64,000 bases of DNA from Vibrio sinus (GCF_023634645.1 NZ_JAMKMR010000020.1:1-64000); one strand, 5' to 3'; shown: positions 8,546-18,474, counted from the first letter of the stretch. Translations and numbers: made by a program. The notes: generated by a model from the sequence alone, not told the origin.

Positions 8546-10318
8546 ATGTTTCAACACTTCTTTTCGGACTACCTTGTTAAGCTCCAAGAAACCAATCAAA
8601 AGTGGTGGCAAGATCTTGAACTAGGCAAGGCAGCCGTTAACTCCCCACTGAACAAAGCAATGCACGAAATCAACATTGAAGATACTGCAGAGCTATTCGA
8701 GAAGGCCGCAAATCAGCCCGCGAACCTCTTGAAGATTCAGACTCAATGGTGGGAGCAACAACTGCAAATTTGGCAGAACATCGCACTAGCTGGAAACAGC
8801 CAATGCTATGTTGAGGCTGAAAAAGGCGATAAACGATTTGCTGATGATTCTTGGAAGAACGATGCGTTCTACAGTTTCATCAAACAGTCGTATTTGCTAT
8901 TTAGTAAGACATATCAAGACACTATTGAAAGTGTTGAAGGCTTAGACGAGAAAACGAAAGAGCGCGTTTCTTTCTTTTCTCGTCAAGTAATTAATGCCAT
9001 GTCACCAAGTAACTTTATCGCAACTAACCCTGAGTTGCTAAAGTTAACGCTTGAAAAAAATGGCGAAAACTTGATGACTGGATTGGATACGCTTAAAGAG
9101 GACCTAGAGTCCAGTGCTGATATCCTAAAAATTCGAATGACGAATAACAATGCTTTCCGCATTGGCGATGACGTGGCAAATACTGCTGGTGACGTCGTAT
9201 TTAAAAACGATCTATTCGAATTGATTCAGTACAAGCCTCTAACGAAAACAGTGAATGCTACTCCACTGCTTATCGTGCCTCCATTTATCAATAAATACTA
9301 CATTCTTGATCTACGCGAAAAGAACTCAATGGTTCGTTGGTTGCTAGAGCAAGGTCACAGTGTATTTATGATGTCATGGCGTAACCCTGGCAAAGAGCAA
9401 GCTGCTACCGAGTTTGGTGATTATATTACTGAAGGTGTAGTGAAAGCGGTTAATGCCATTGAAGACATCACAGGTCAAGATCAAGTTAATGCTGCGGGTT
9501 ATTGTATCGGTGGTACTGTTTTAGCATCGACCATCGCTTACTATGCGGCAAAACGCATGAAAAAGCGTATCAAGTCTGCAACATTCTTCACGACGATCCT
9601 TGACTTTAGTCAACCGGGTGAAGTGGGTGCATACGTTAACGATACACTTGTTGATGCGATTGAGATCCAAAACAATGCCAAGGGCTATATGGATGGTCGT
9701 TCGTTGAGCGTTACATTCAGCCTGCTGCGTGAAAACAGCCTTTACTGGAACTACTACGTTGATAACTATCTGAAAGGCAACAGTCCAGTAGATTTCGATC
9801 TATTGTACTGGAACAGTGATAGTACTAACGTTGCAGCTTCTACTCATAACTTCTTATTAAGAGACCTATATCTAGAAAACAAACTTGTTCAAGATAAAGG
9901 TGTGAAGATTGGTGGTGTTTGGATTGATCTTAACAAGATCAAAGTGCCAAGTTACTTTGTGTCTACGAAGGAAGACCACATCGCTTTGTGGCAAGGTACC
10001 TACCGTGGTGCATTGAAAACGGGCGGCAACAAAACGTTCGTTTTAGGCGAGTCTGGACATATTGCAGGGATCATTAACCATCCTGAGAAAAATAAGTATG
10101 GTTACTGGCTAAATGACAGTCTAGATGAGTCAGCAGACGAGTGGTTTGCAGGTGCAAAACACAACGAAGGTTCATGGTGGACACACTGGAATGAGTGGCT
10201 GTTAGGGTTCAATCCAAAAGAGCAAGTCGAGCCATTTGCTCAAGGCTCGGACGCTAACCCTGTTCTTGGTGCTGCTCCAGGTAACTACGTTAAGCAAGTC
10301 CTTCCAATTAAAGAATAA
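8546..10318 (+). CDS. phaC: Class I poly(3-hydroxyalkanoate) synthase PhaC
   Basis: PhaC polymerises (R)-3-hydroxyacyl-CoA into polyester at the granule. With this start it has 590 residues, the class I length. The lipase-box-like nucleophile is GYCIGGT (Cys about 320), and the catalytic Asp and His are visible in STKEDHIALW and GESGHIAGIINHP. I chose ATG 8546 because AGGAG lies seven bases before it; the longer frame would begin in the preceding hairpin with a TTG. Last gene of the cluster, closed by a strong terminator. Confidence 0.95.
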   Translation: MFQHFFSDYLVKLQETNQKWWQDLELGKAAVNSPLNKAMHEINIEDTAELFEKAANQPANLLKIQTQWWEQQLQIWQNIALAGNSQCYVEAEKGDKRFADDSWKNDAFYSFIKQSYLLFSKTYQDTIESVEGLDEKTKERVSFFSRQVINAMSPSNFIATNPELLKLTLEKNGENLMTGLDTLKEDLESSADILKIRMTNNNAFRIGDDVANTAGDVVFKNDLFELIQYKPLTKTVNATPLLIVPPFINKYYILDLREKNSMVRWLLEQGHSVFMMSWRNPGKEQAATEFGDYITEGVVKAVNAIEDITGQDQVNAAGYCIGGTVLASTIAYYAAKRMKKRIKSATFFTTILDFSQPGEVGAYVNDTLVDAIEIQNNAKGYMDGRSLSVTFSLLRENSLYWNYYVDNYLKGNSPVDFDLLYWNSDSTNVAASTHNFLLRDLYLENKLVQDKGVKIGGVWIDLNKIKVPSYFVSTKEDHIALWQGTYRGALKTGGNKTFVLGESGHIAGIINHPEKNKYGYWLNDSLDESADEWFAGAKHNEGSWWTHWNEWLLGFNPKEQVEPFAQGSDANPVLGAAPGNYVKQVLPIKE

Positions 10319-10337
10319 TTACTTTGTGATTATTGTT

Positions 10338-10363
10338 AAAAGCCCAGCTTCGGCTGGGCTTTT
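10338..10363 (+). terminator. Rho-independent terminator after phaC
   Basis: Stem AGCCCAGC / GCTGGGCT (10341-10348 and 10353-10360) with a UUCG tetraloop, flanked by A-rich and T-rich runs. It closes the pha operon and could also serve the convergent gene that ends at 10398. Confidence 0.9.
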
Positions 10364-10397
10364 CTATTGCTTTCAATCTATCCAGATAACGTGCTGC

Positions 10398-11312
10398 CTA
10401 ATCGACGATGTCAGTGCTGACAGGGCAGTGATCACTGAGACGATAAGATAATACGTCATTTTTCGTGTAGGCATGCTGTGTAGCTGGAGAGAGGCTAATG
10501 CTTGGACTGGCAATGATATGATCGATCAGTCTTCTATAACGATGTATTTTGTTGGCATTTTTCGACGATCTTGTTAAACAACTAGCGTTAGTATTTTTGG
10601 TTACCAATACGGGCTTTGGAGCAAGGTTATTACTGAGCAGCTTCCAAAGCCAATCACCAGGCCTCGTAAGCTGGTGATTAAAATCACCAAGAACTATATA
10701 CGGCTGTTTACGCTTTGTTCTTTCTACTATCCAAGTGTGAGTTGCCGAACCTTCTCGTTTCAACGCGATACAGCTGTGGCTGTTATAGTATTTGCCTGTA
10801 CATCCCGCTTTTAAGTGTACTGAGAGTAGGTGCACAGGTTTTTTACCAGGCCTTTCTAGAACGATATAGCTTGCAAACCTGAGTCGGCTTGTTTTACTTT
10901 TTTCTAGCTTAATATCTGGTTTATTGAGCACGCTGACCGATTTGCGAACAGCAAACCCTGTATATTGATTGATGTCGCCAAACTGATTTTTTGCATATTT
11001 GGCAGTCGAACGATCAGAGAGATATATCTGATATTGATTACCTACCACTCGACGAATCGCTTCTAGATCGTTTACTTCTTGAAAGGCCAAAATATCTGGC
11101 TGGACAGATTGAAAGTATTTTTGCAACTTTTTGTAGTCTTTTGTGTGTCGATTTGAAGCAGGAAACTTGTGGTAAGGCGATGAGCTTAACCATTCTAAGT
11201 TCCATGTCGTCAACGTGGTCTGTTTTGCGATAGCTGAGGATGATATGACACCAATTAGACATAGGATAAAGATGCGAATAAAAGATAGACGGCAGGTTTT
11301 GATTATTCTCAT
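10398..11312 (-). CDS. Secreted endonuclease/exonuclease/phosphatase-family protein
   Basis: A 304-residue protein of the DNase I-like metal-dependent hydrolase fold. The N-terminus is a signal peptide ending SSSAIAKQ, so it is probably periplasmic or secreted. Family motifs are in order: TTWNLEWL (metal-site Asn), AFQEVNDL (Glu), GDFNH (Asp and Asn) and DHCPVS (catalytic His). Paired Cys residues in the middle could form disulphides. The substrate (DNA, phospholipid or phosphoester) cannot be told from sequence. It converges with the pha operon. Confidence 0.8.
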   Translation of the reverse strand: MRIIKTCRLSFIRIFILCLIGVISSSAIAKQTTLTTWNLEWLSSSPYHKFPASNRHTKDYKKLQKYFQSVQPDILAFQEVNDLEAIRRVVGNQYQIYLSDRSTAKYAKNQFGDINQYTGFAVRKSVSVLNKPDIKLEKSKTSRLRFASYIVLERPGKKPVHLLSVHLKAGCTGKYYNSHSCIALKREGSATHTWIVERTKRKQPYIVLGDFNHQLTRPGDWLWKLLSNNLAPKPVLVTKNTNASCLTRSSKNANKIHRYRRLIDHIIASPSISLSPATQHAYTKNDVLSYRLSDHCPVSTDIVD

Positions 11313-11443
11313 AGCTCTATTATTAAGTTTCTAAATGATCAACGTTCGATTCTAGCAAATTTACCTAGACGTGATACGGTCTTGTGCATTTCGCCAACCC
11401 CTTGACCCACATCAATACTCGTTGCCAACAATTACACTCTAAT

Positions 11444-11459
11444 TTGCAATATATAGTGT
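11444..11459 (+). promoter_or_regulatory. NrdR box upstream of nrdD
   Basis: TTGCAATATATAGTGT matches the 16-bp NrdR box pattern (acaCwATATaTwGtgt) at its central and right-hand positions. It lies 47-62 bases before the chosen nrdD start, where it could overlap the promoter. NrdR boxes usually come in pairs; I see no convincing second copy here. Confidence 0.6.
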
Positions 11460-11505
11460 TTATTAATCCAAAAAGATACCACATATGCTAGTTGGTGAGA
11501 GGGCG

Positions 11506-13650
11506 ATGAGTAGCAAAATTTCAAGTCGAAGTGTTGTGATTAAACGTGATGGAACAAAAGTCCCATTTAATGTTGAGAGGATAAAAGCCGCTGTGGCGGC
11601 TGCAGCGAACAGTATATTGTATGAAGAAGGGCAACGCTTAGGTGAGATTGTTGCGTCGAATATTAATGATGCGTTATATCGGCTTGATGAGATACACATC
11701 AATGATATCCAAAGAAATGTCGAATCAGAGCTGATGCATATAGCGGAAGATGTAGCAAGAGCGTATATAGAGTATCGACATGATCGAGATATCGCGCGAG
11801 AGAAAAAAAGTGTACTCAGTGAGGAAATCTCGGGTCTGGTAGAGCAAAGCAACGCAGATTTATTAAACGAGAATGCAAATAAAGACGCAAAAGTTATTCC
11901 GACCCAAAGAGACTTGTTGGCTGGCATTGTAGCCAAGCATTACGCGAAAAATCACATGCTTCCACGTAACATTGTCCAAGCTCATGAATCTGGACAAATC
12001 CATTTCCATGATTTGGATTACTCCCCCTTCTTCCCTATGTTCAACTGTATGATTGTTGATTTGGAGAATATGCTTACCAATGGATTTCGTATGGGGAATG
12101 CGGAGATTGAGACACCTAAATCCATCCAAACGGCTACTGCAGTAACAGCGCAAATCGTTGCTCAAGTGGCGAGCCATACCTATGGCGGTACCACCTTAAA
12201 TCGACTAGATGAGGTGCTCGCTCCCTATGTGACAGCAAGTTACCAAAAGCACCTGTCCATTGCTCATGAGTGGCAGGTTCCTGATGCGAAAGCCTACGCG
12301 ACCAAATTGACTGAAAAAGACGTATTTGACGCTTTTCAGTCTCTAGAGTACGAAATCAACACCTTATTCTCTAGTAATGGTCAAACACCATTTGTTTCAA
12401 TTGGTATTGGTTTAGGAGTGAGCTGGGAGGCGAGGCTTATTCAAAAGGCGATCTTTAGTAATCGCATCACTGGGTTGGGAAAAAATCACAAAACAGCAGT
12501 CTTTCCAAAACTAATTTTTACCATTAAAAATGGCGTTAACTACAAGCCTGACGATCCAAACTATGACATCAAACAACAGGCCCTCGAGTGCGCCGCTAAA
12601 CGAATGTATCCAGATATACTCAATTTCGAGCAAGTAGTCGAGGCCACGGGTTCGTTTAAAGCGCCAATGGGGTGTCGGAGCTTACTCGATCGTTATACTG
12701 ATGAAAGTGGCAAAGAGGTCCATGAAGGTCGTTGCAACTTAGGTGTCGTCACCATCAACTTGCCGAGAGTTGCGTTGGAATCCAACGGGTGTGAACAAAC
12801 ATTCTATGCCTTATTGGAAGAGCGACTACACCTAGTGCGCAAAGCGTTGGATGATCGTATCAATCGTCTACGAGGGGTAAAGGCAAAGGTTGCACCAATT
12901 CTTTATACAGAAGGTGCCTTGGGTATTCGATTGCAGCCAGACGATGACGTGATTGAGCTGTTTAAACAAGGCAGGGCCACTATTTCTTTAGGGTTCATCG
13001 GCATTCATGAAACGATAAATGCGTTGCATGCAAGCAATACGGAGCACATTTTTGATAGTGGCATTCTTCGTGTCAAAGGTAGAGCGATTGTTGAGTATCT
13101 AAAAGCAGCAGTGACGCAGTGGAAACAAGAAAGCGGCTGGGGGTACAGTCTGTATAGTACGCCGTCAGAAAATCTGTGCGCTCGATTTTGTGCATTAGAT
13201 ACGCAACATTTTGGCGTTATTGAGGGTGTGACAGATAAGGGCTACTACACCAACAGTTTCCATTTGGATGTGGAAAAAAAGGTAAACCCTTACGATAAGA
13301 TTGATTTCGAAATGCCATACCCCATGCTAGCAAGTGGCGGCTTCATTTGTTATGGGGAATATCCAAACCTGCAACATAACTTACAAGCACTGGAAGACGT
13401 ATGGGATTACTCATATGACAAAGTGCCTTACTATGGTACGAATACACCTATCGATGAATGCTATGAATGCGGCTTTTCTGGGGAGTTTCTTTGTACGAGT
13501 AAAGGTTTTGAGTGTCCGAAATGTGGAAACCATGATTCGAAAACGGTATCTGTCACGAGGCGCGTTTGTGGTTATCTAGGCTCTCCAGATGCCCGTCCGT
13601 TTAATGTAGGTAAGCAACAAGAAGTGCAACGCCGTACTAAACACATGTGA
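11506..13650 (+). CDS. nrdD: Anaerobic ribonucleoside-triphosphate reductase
   Basis: The class III glycyl-radical reductase that makes dNTPs without oxygen. About 714 residues: an N-terminal ATP-cone (VVIKRDGTKVPF), the catalytic barrel, a zinc site made by CYECG and CPKCG near the C-terminus, and the glycyl-radical loop RRVCGYLG (Gly about 689). The start at 11506 has GAGAGGG just upstream; an in-frame ATG 21 bases earlier lacks one. Three bases separate it from its activase nrdG, so the two are co-transcribed. Confidence 0.95.
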   Translation: MSSKISSRSVVIKRDGTKVPFNVERIKAAVAAAANSILYEEGQRLGEIVASNINDALYRLDEIHINDIQRNVESELMHIAEDVARAYIEYRHDRDIAREKKSVLSEEISGLVEQSNADLLNENANKDAKVIPTQRDLLAGIVAKHYAKNHMLPRNIVQAHESGQIHFHDLDYSPFFPMFNCMIVDLENMLTNGFRMGNAEIETPKSIQTATAVTAQIVAQVASHTYGGTTLNRLDEVLAPYVTASYQKHLSIAHEWQVPDAKAYATKLTEKDVFDAFQSLEYEINTLFSSNGQTPFVSIGIGLGVSWEARLIQKAIFSNRITGLGKNHKTAVFPKLIFTIKNGVNYKPDDPNYDIKQQALECAAKRMYPDILNFEQVVEATGSFKAPMGCRSLLDRYTDESGKEVHEGRCNLGVVTINLPRVALESNGCEQTFYALLEERLHLVRKALDDRINRLRGVKAKVAPILYTEGALGIRLQPDDDVIELFKQGRATISLGFIGIHETINALHASNTEHIFDSGILRVKGRAIVEYLKAAVTQWKQESGWGYSLYSTPSENLCARFCALDTQHFGVIEGVTDKGYYTNSFHLDVEKKVNPYDKIDFEMPYPMLASGGFICYGEYPNLQHNLQALEDVWDYSYDKVPYYGTNTPIDECYECGFSGEFLCTSKGFECPKCGNHDSKTVSVTRRVCGYLGSPDARPFNVGKQQEVQRRTKHM

Positions 13651-13653
13651 ACT

Positions 13654-14121
13654 ATGAATTATCATAATTATCTACCCGTTGATGTCCTCAATGGCGAGGG
13701 CACTCGTTGCGTGTTGTTTGTTTCCGGCTGTGAACACCACTGCCGAGGATGTTTCAACCGATCAACTTGGTCACCAAACTCAGGCACGCTGTTTACCCAA
13801 GCGTTAGAGGACCAGATTATTGCAGATCTGCAGGACAAACGGATAAAGCGTCAAGGTTTATCATTATCTGGAGGTGATCCACTGCACCCGGAAAATCTCA
13901 GTACGGTATTAAAGCTTGTTGACCGGGTTAAGCGCGAGTGCAAAAACAAAGATATCTGGATGTGGACAGGGTATACGTTAAATGAGCTGAGCGAGGATCA
14001 ACAAAAAGTTGTCAACTACGTCGATGTTTTGATCGATGGCAAGTTTATTCAAAGTCAAGCAAACCCGAGCCTTAGATGGTGTGGTTCTGCAAACCAAGTG
14101 ATTCATCGCTTCAGTACTTGA
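13654..14121 (+). CDS. nrdG: Anaerobic ribonucleotide reductase activating protein
   Basis: This radical-SAM activase generates the glycyl radical on NrdD using a 4Fe-4S cluster and S-adenosylmethionine. The 155 residues start MNYHNYLPVDVLNGEG; the cluster motif is CEHHCRGC (the CX3CX2C pattern) near residues 26-33, followed by the SAM-binding LSGGDPL. Size and neighbour are typical of the family. Confidence 0.95.
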   Translation: MNYHNYLPVDVLNGEGTRCVLFVSGCEHHCRGCFNRSTWSPNSGTLFTQALEDQIIADLQDKRIKRQGLSLSGGDPLHPENLSTVLKLVDRVKRECKNKDIWMWTGYTLNELSEDQQKVVNYVDVLIDGKFIQSQANPSLRWCGSANQVIHRFST

Positions 14122-14295
14122 ATATCATCAAATAGGGGACTTACTTAATATTATTACGATTACTAGGTACAAAATCTTATTTTCTAATTGAATGCAAATC
14201 GTTACAATGCCTGCCCAACAAGTATATGAAAATACTATGCTTGTTGAGTTTTCTATTAGATAAAATATGTAATTCAGTAAGGAATAACAATAGTA

Positions 14296-14667
14296 ATGAA
14301 ATGGTATATCCAAGCGTTCAAGAAATATGCAGTGTTTACAGGTCGCGCGAGGCGAAAAGAATATTGGTACTTCATTTTGTTCAATACGATAGTAATGATG
14401 CTATTAATGGTGGTTTCCGGAATAGCGAGCTTTTTGAATCCTGACACAGCAATTGGCTTCAGCGTTCTTTATTTTATTTATGCTTTGGTCGCTTTTATCC
14501 CAACAATTGCGGTGAGTGTACGTCGCTTACATGATACAAACAGATCCGGTTGGATGATGCTGATACAACTTATCCCAATAGTTGGTGCAATAGTATTACT
14601 AGTGCTCTTTGTATTTGACAGTCAACCCGGCGAAAATCAATATGGTGTAAACCCAAAGCACGCGTAA
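14296..14667 (+). CDS. DUF805 inner-membrane protein
   Basis: A 123-residue membrane protein of the YhaH/DUF805 family, which has no established function. It begins MKWYIQAFKKYAVFTGRARR, the usual family opening with the RARRKEYW motif, has about four hydrophobic segments, and carries VRRLHDTNRSGWM, another family signature. It is preceded by a weakly placed AAGGA and stands alone. Confidence 0.85.
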   Translation: MKWYIQAFKKYAVFTGRARRKEYWYFILFNTIVMMLLMVVSGIASFLNPDTAIGFSVLYFIYALVAFIPTIAVSVRRLHDTNRSGWMMLIQLIPIVGAIVLLVLFVFDSQPGENQYGVNPKHA

Positions 14668-14817
14668 GTCACTTTACTAGAGGGATTAAAATGAGGTGAT
14701 TTATGGTCTGTTAACTAAAGAGTTACCTGCCATGCAAAAGTCACAAATTATGCTTCGAATTTAGTAAGTCTAATGTTAACTTGAGAGCCATTTTCCAGTT
14801 AAAGGTATATGGCTCTT

Positions 14818-15999
14818 ATGTTTTCAAAATTAACCGCCTCGTCTTTAGACCCCATACTTTCCCTTGCCGTTGCATTTCGAAACGATACTCGAGATAACAA
14901 AGTTGACTTAGGTATTGGCGTGTATCGTAATAGCTTGGGGGAAACCCCGATTATGAAAGCTGTTCATAGTGCTCAAGAGCGCTTAACTCAAACTCAAAAA
15001 ACTAAGGCTTATGTAGGTTTGGCTGGTTGTGAAGAATTTAACCAATCCATGGTCGATCTCCTGCTATCTGGTACAAGCGCTCACAGTCGGTGCTCAGCAG
15101 TACAAACCCCTGGAGCGAGTGGTGCGTTAAGGATGCTTGGGGACTTAGTGAAAGTGGCCCAACCTAATAGCACGGTATGGATATCCAACCCTAGCTACGT
15201 GAACCATCGACCTGTGATGCAAGCTGCTGGCTTAAACGTTAAAGAATACACCTACTTTGACCCGGATACGAAGCAAGTGAATACTTCTAAGCTGTTGGAA
15301 GAGATCTCTAAAGCTGGCCCAAACGACATTGTTCTGCTACATGGCTGCTGCCACAATCCTACTGGTGCAGATATCGATTTTGACACTTGGAAAAGCATTA
15401 CTCAATTAGCGCAAAGAAATGGTTTTACTCCATTCGTTGATATCGCCTATCAAGGGTTTGGCGATGGATTGGAAGAAGATGCGAAAGGCCTCAGATTCAT
15501 GGCAGACAATGTAGAGGAAATGCTTATCACTACGTCTTGCTCGAAAAACTTTGGTTTGTATCGAGAGCGAACTGGCGCGGCGATTGTTATCGGGAAGTCG
15601 TCTCAAGAAGCCGGAAATGCTAAAGGTAAGATACTGAATTTAGCCAGATCGACCTATACCATGCCACCAGACCACGGTGCGGCGATTGTGAAAACTATCC
15701 TTCAGGATGACTCTCTGACACAACTATGGAAAGCTGAGCTGTCTGAGATGCAAGGAAGGCTAGTGAACTTACGCAGAGGATTATGTGAAGAGATCCGTAG
15801 CACGTATGATAGTTCACAATTTGACTTCATTGAAAGCCACAAAGGGATGTTTTCCGTGCTAGGCTTTACTGAAAGCCAAATGATTCAACTACGTGAAAAA
15901 TATGGTGTTTATGGAGTAGGGGATGGCCGTATCAACATTGCAGGTCTTACCGAGAAACATATCCCGTATGTGGCGAAAGCCATAGTTGAGGTTTCTTAA
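14818..15999 (+). CDS. Aspartate/aromatic amino acid aminotransferase
   Basis: A PLP-dependent class I aminotransferase of the AspC/TyrB type, moving amino groups between aspartate or aromatic amino acids and 2-oxoglutarate. The 393 residues open MFSKLTASSLDPILSLAVAF, like AspC. The PLP lysine is in SCSKNFGLYRERTGA, and HGCCHNPTGAD carries the conserved Asn-Pro-Thr-Gly. An ATG three codons earlier (14809) has an RBS at shorter spacing and could be the true start. AspC and TyrB cannot be separated by eye. Confidence 0.9.
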   Translation: MFSKLTASSLDPILSLAVAFRNDTRDNKVDLGIGVYRNSLGETPIMKAVHSAQERLTQTQKTKAYVGLAGCEEFNQSMVDLLLSGTSAHSRCSAVQTPGASGALRMLGDLVKVAQPNSTVWISNPSYVNHRPVMQAAGLNVKEYTYFDPDTKQVNTSKLLEEISKAGPNDIVLLHGCCHNPTGADIDFDTWKSITQLAQRNGFTPFVDIAYQGFGDGLEEDAKGLRFMADNVEEMLITTSCSKNFGLYRERTGAAIVIGKSSQEAGNAKGKILNLARSTYTMPPDHGAAIVKTILQDDSLTQLWKAELSEMQGRLVNLRRGLCEEIRSTYDSSQFDFIESHKGMFSVLGFTESQMIQLREKYGVYGVGDGRINIAGLTEKHIPYVAKAIVEVS

Positions 16000-16022
16000 A
16001 CTCATTGAAATTAGGTGTCGGA

Positions 16023-16664
16023 ATGAAAAGCACATGGAAAATCATCATTGTTTTTATTGTGAGTAGCACACTATTTGCCTGCGCTAACACACAGAAAGCT
16101 TCGGCACCTGATAAAAAACCACCACCTAAACCCGTAGACAAAGTGGTAAACACACCAGTTAAACCTCAGACTAAACCCGCTGAACAAAAACCGTCTAAGC
16201 CAAAACCAGTAGTAAAGCCTAAGAAAACCAGTGATGGCAAAACCATACTCGGTTCTAAAGAATGGGTTCACATTCCAGGCATGGAGATGAATTTCAAAGC
16301 ACGAGTTGATACAGGTGCTACCACATCGTCAATTAGTGCTCTTGATATCGTTCTGTTCGAAAGAGATGGTAAAGATTGGGTGAAGTTTACTATTGTCCAT
16401 GATTCTGTTCGTTCCAAAGAAATGTCATTGCCTGTCGAGCGGTGGGCGAAGGTTAGGCAGGCGAACTCTGATAAAGAAGATAAACGGCCCGTCGTGATTT
16501 CTTGGGTAGAGTTAGGTGGCTTGCGTGAAAAAACGGAATTTACCCTAACAGATCGGACACATCTGGAATACCCAGTCATTTTGGGGCGAAACTTTTTCAA
16601 AGACATCGCCATAGTTGATGTGGGGCGAGAATATGTCCAAGGTAAGCCGAAACCTAAATCTTAG
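16023..16664 (+). CDS. Retropepsin-like (ATP-dependent zinc protease family) lipoprotein
   Basis: A 213-residue lipoprotein. The signal ends in the lipobox LFAC, then a Pro/Lys-rich linker of about 55 residues (probably crossing periplasm or peptidoglycan), then a domain with FKARVDTGATTSSISA. That VDTGA motif is the aspartic-protease-like core of the family called ATP-dependent zinc protease or RimB-like. The C-terminal part has VILGRNFFKDIAIVDV, also typical. The target is unknown. It starts 23 bases after the aminotransferase, so the two may be co-transcribed. Confidence 0.8.
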   Translation: MKSTWKIIIVFIVSSTLFACANTQKASAPDKKPPPKPVDKVVNTPVKPQTKPAEQKPSKPKPVVKPKKTSDGKTILGSKEWVHIPGMEMNFKARVDTGATTSSISALDIVLFERDGKDWVKFTIVHDSVRSKEMSLPVERWAKVRQANSDKEDKRPVVISWVELGGLREKTEFTLTDRTHLEYPVILGRNFFKDIAIVDVGREYVQGKPKPKS

Positions 16665-16702
16665 AACACTCCCAATACTTAAAGCGCTATGGCACCAAAC
16701 AG

Positions 16703-16733
16703 CAGCCCAAATAAGTTGATTTGGGCTGTTTTC
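16703..16733. terminator. Bidirectional terminator between lipoprotein and creA
   Basis: Stem CAGCCCAAAT / ATTTGGGCTG (16703-16712 and 16719-16728) with a six-base loop, A-rich on the left and TTTT on the right. It lies between convergent genes and can serve both. Confidence 0.85.
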
Positions 16734-16735
16734 GT

Positions 16736-17212
16736 TTAAGCGTCTTTGTTATCCGCTGGTGGTACGTAAGCTTTTGTCCCCCACAATGGTACTGTTGAGA
16801 GGCTATGTTTAAAGCTACCGGAGGTTTCTTTGGTTGAATACGACAAGTACATCAGGGTTTGCGTTGTCGGATCATATATTCGGCGCACCTTCATATTTTT
16901 AAAGAAAATGCTTTTTGATTGTTTGAAAATGACGTCACCAGATTTTGACTTATCGATTTTCGCGATCATGGCTGGTGTGATTGGGCCTGTCTGGCGACAA
17001 GAGATTGAACCATCGCTAGGGTCAGATAGGCTCATCTTGGCATCAATGGATGCTAGGTGGCAGGTTACTCCCGTCACCACAGGATCTTGAAAGTGATTCA
17101 GTTTAATGTCTTTCATGGTAAACATGCCTAAACTGACGTCGCCAACTTCATTGTTATCGCAGCCAAACAGTGCCAGTGACATCAGAGCCACAAGGGTGAG
17201 TTTTGTCTTCAT
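16736..17212 (-). CDS. creA: CreA family periplasmic protein
   Basis: A 158-residue member of the CreA family (function not established), here with a signal peptide and a lipobox-like ALFGC, so possibly a lipoprotein. Family landmarks are EVGDVSLGMFTMKDIKL, VTGVTCHLA and SISCRQTGPI, with two Cys likely to be disulphide-bonded. It is monocistronic and convergent with the preceding lipoprotein. Confidence 0.85.
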   Translation of the reverse strand: MKTKLTLVALMSLALFGCDNNEVGDVSLGMFTMKDIKLNHFQDPVVTGVTCHLASIDAKMSLSDPSDGSISCRQTGPITPAMIAKIDKSKSGDVIFKQSKSIFFKNMKVRRIYDPTTQTLMYLSYSTKETSGSFKHSLSTVPLWGTKAYVPPADNKDA

Positions 17213-17402
17213 AGTTTCTTTGGTTTAGTAAACAGATATTTGCATGATAGCAAGACTAGGCTGGGAAGTACTACGAAACGGGTAACAACAATACGGTTGA
17301 ATCGAGTATTGTGCAGCGTTTCTAACCAACAGAGCAGACATGCATTTGCCCAATGCATCAAGGAAATGTTACAGGGAACACATTAATGAATTAGATTTGC
17401 AT

Positions 17403-17420
17403 AATATTCACATGAATATT
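17403..17420. promoter_or_regulatory. 18-bp dyad upstream of the oxygenase gene
   Basis: AATATTCA and TGAATATT flank a two-base centre, a perfect dyad 62 bases before the next start codon. It is a candidate operator; no matching regulator is encoded next to it. Confidence 0.35.
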
Positions 17421-17481
17421 TGATTTGATTACAGGTCGAAACTAAAATTCCTGCCTAATCAGAAAACAATAAAGTAAAGCT

Positions 17482-18321
17482 ATGAAATTGGAAACAGTCG
17501 ATTATCGCGCAGAAAATGCAGCGGAGCAATTTGTTCAGTCTCTACGTGACACTGGATTTGGTGTGTTAAAAAACCATCCAATCCCACAAGAGTTAGTAGA
17601 ATCTATCTATAAAAACTGGTACGAGTTTTTTATTAACGGACAGAAAAACGACTATCACTACAACGTAGAAACTCAAGATGGCTACTTTCCACCTGATGTG
17701 TCAGAAGTCGCGAAAGGACACACAGTTAAAGATATCAAAGAGTACTACCATGTCTACCCTTGGGGTCAGATCCCTCCTGAGTTAAAAGACCAAATTTTGG
17801 ACTATTACCGCCGAGCAAACGAGTTTGCATCTGAGCTACTAGGTTGGGTGGAAGCGCACGCGCCAAAAGAGGTACAAGAGAAGTTTTCAATCGCATTATC
17901 AAAAATGATTGAAGACAGTGAGATGACTCTGTTACGTGTTCTGCATTATCCACCAATGACAGGTGATGAAGAGCCTGGTGCTATCCGTGCTGCTGCGCAT
18001 GAAGATATTAACTTATTAACGGTACTGCCTGCGTCTAATGAACCTGGTTTGCAGGTTAAAGCGCAAGATGGTGAGTGGCTTGATGTTCCATGTGATTTTG
18101 GTAGCTTGATCATTAACATTGGCGATATGTTGCAAGAAGCGTCGGGTGGTTATTTCCCAAGTACGACCCACAGAGTGATCAACCCAACAGGGAAGCGTCA
18201 GGAAAGCTCACGTATTTCCCTACCTCTGTTTTTGCATCCAAAGCCAGAAGTTGTGTTGTCTGAGAACTACACAGCGGACAGCTACCTCAAAGAGCGTCTT
18301 AGAGAACTAGGTGTGCTTTGA
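17482..18321 (+). CDS. 2-oxoglutarate/Fe(II)-type oxygenase, isopenicillin N synthase-like family
   Basis: A 279-residue non-haem iron oxygenase. The iron ligands are visible as HED in AAAHEDINLLTVLP and the distal His in STTHRVINPTG; RISLPLF supplies the Arg-x-Ser used to bind 2-oxoglutarate or substrate. The N-terminal TGFGVLKNHPIP matches DIOX_N. No antibiotic cluster surrounds it, so a catabolic or regulatory role is as likely as biosynthesis. It is monocistronic with its own terminator. Confidence 0.85.
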   Translation: MKLETVDYRAENAAEQFVQSLRDTGFGVLKNHPIPQELVESIYKNWYEFFINGQKNDYHYNVETQDGYFPPDVSEVAKGHTVKDIKEYYHVYPWGQIPPELKDQILDYYRRANEFASELLGWVEAHAPKEVQEKFSIALSKMIEDSEMTLLRVLHYPPMTGDEEPGAIRAAAHEDINLLTVLPASNEPGLQVKAQDGEWLDVPCDFGSLIINIGDMLQEASGGYFPSTTHRVINPTGKRQESSRISLPLFLHPKPEVVLSENYTADSYLKERLRELGVL

Positions 18322-18344
18322 TCTTATAAGATCAATCATTGTTG

Positions 18345-18372
18345 ATGCCGACGCAAACGCGTCGGCATTTTT
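18345..18372 (+). terminator. Rho-independent terminator
   Basis: Stem ATGCCGACGC / GCGTCGGCAT (18345-18354, 18359-18368) with loop AAAC, followed by TTTT. It closes the oxygenase gene. Confidence 0.9.
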
Positions 18373-18474
18373 GTAGACGAGATCATGAAGTAGTAAAGAG
18401 AAATTAGTATCTGCTCGACAAATGTGCTGAGTTCTATTTGAATATTTAATTATCCACCTTCGAAAAGTACCCCA

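Noticed and set aside
16071..16271. Minus-strand frame rich in Phe and Trp
   Set aside because: It is the shadow of the Pro/Lys-rich linker of the lipoprotein on the plus strand.
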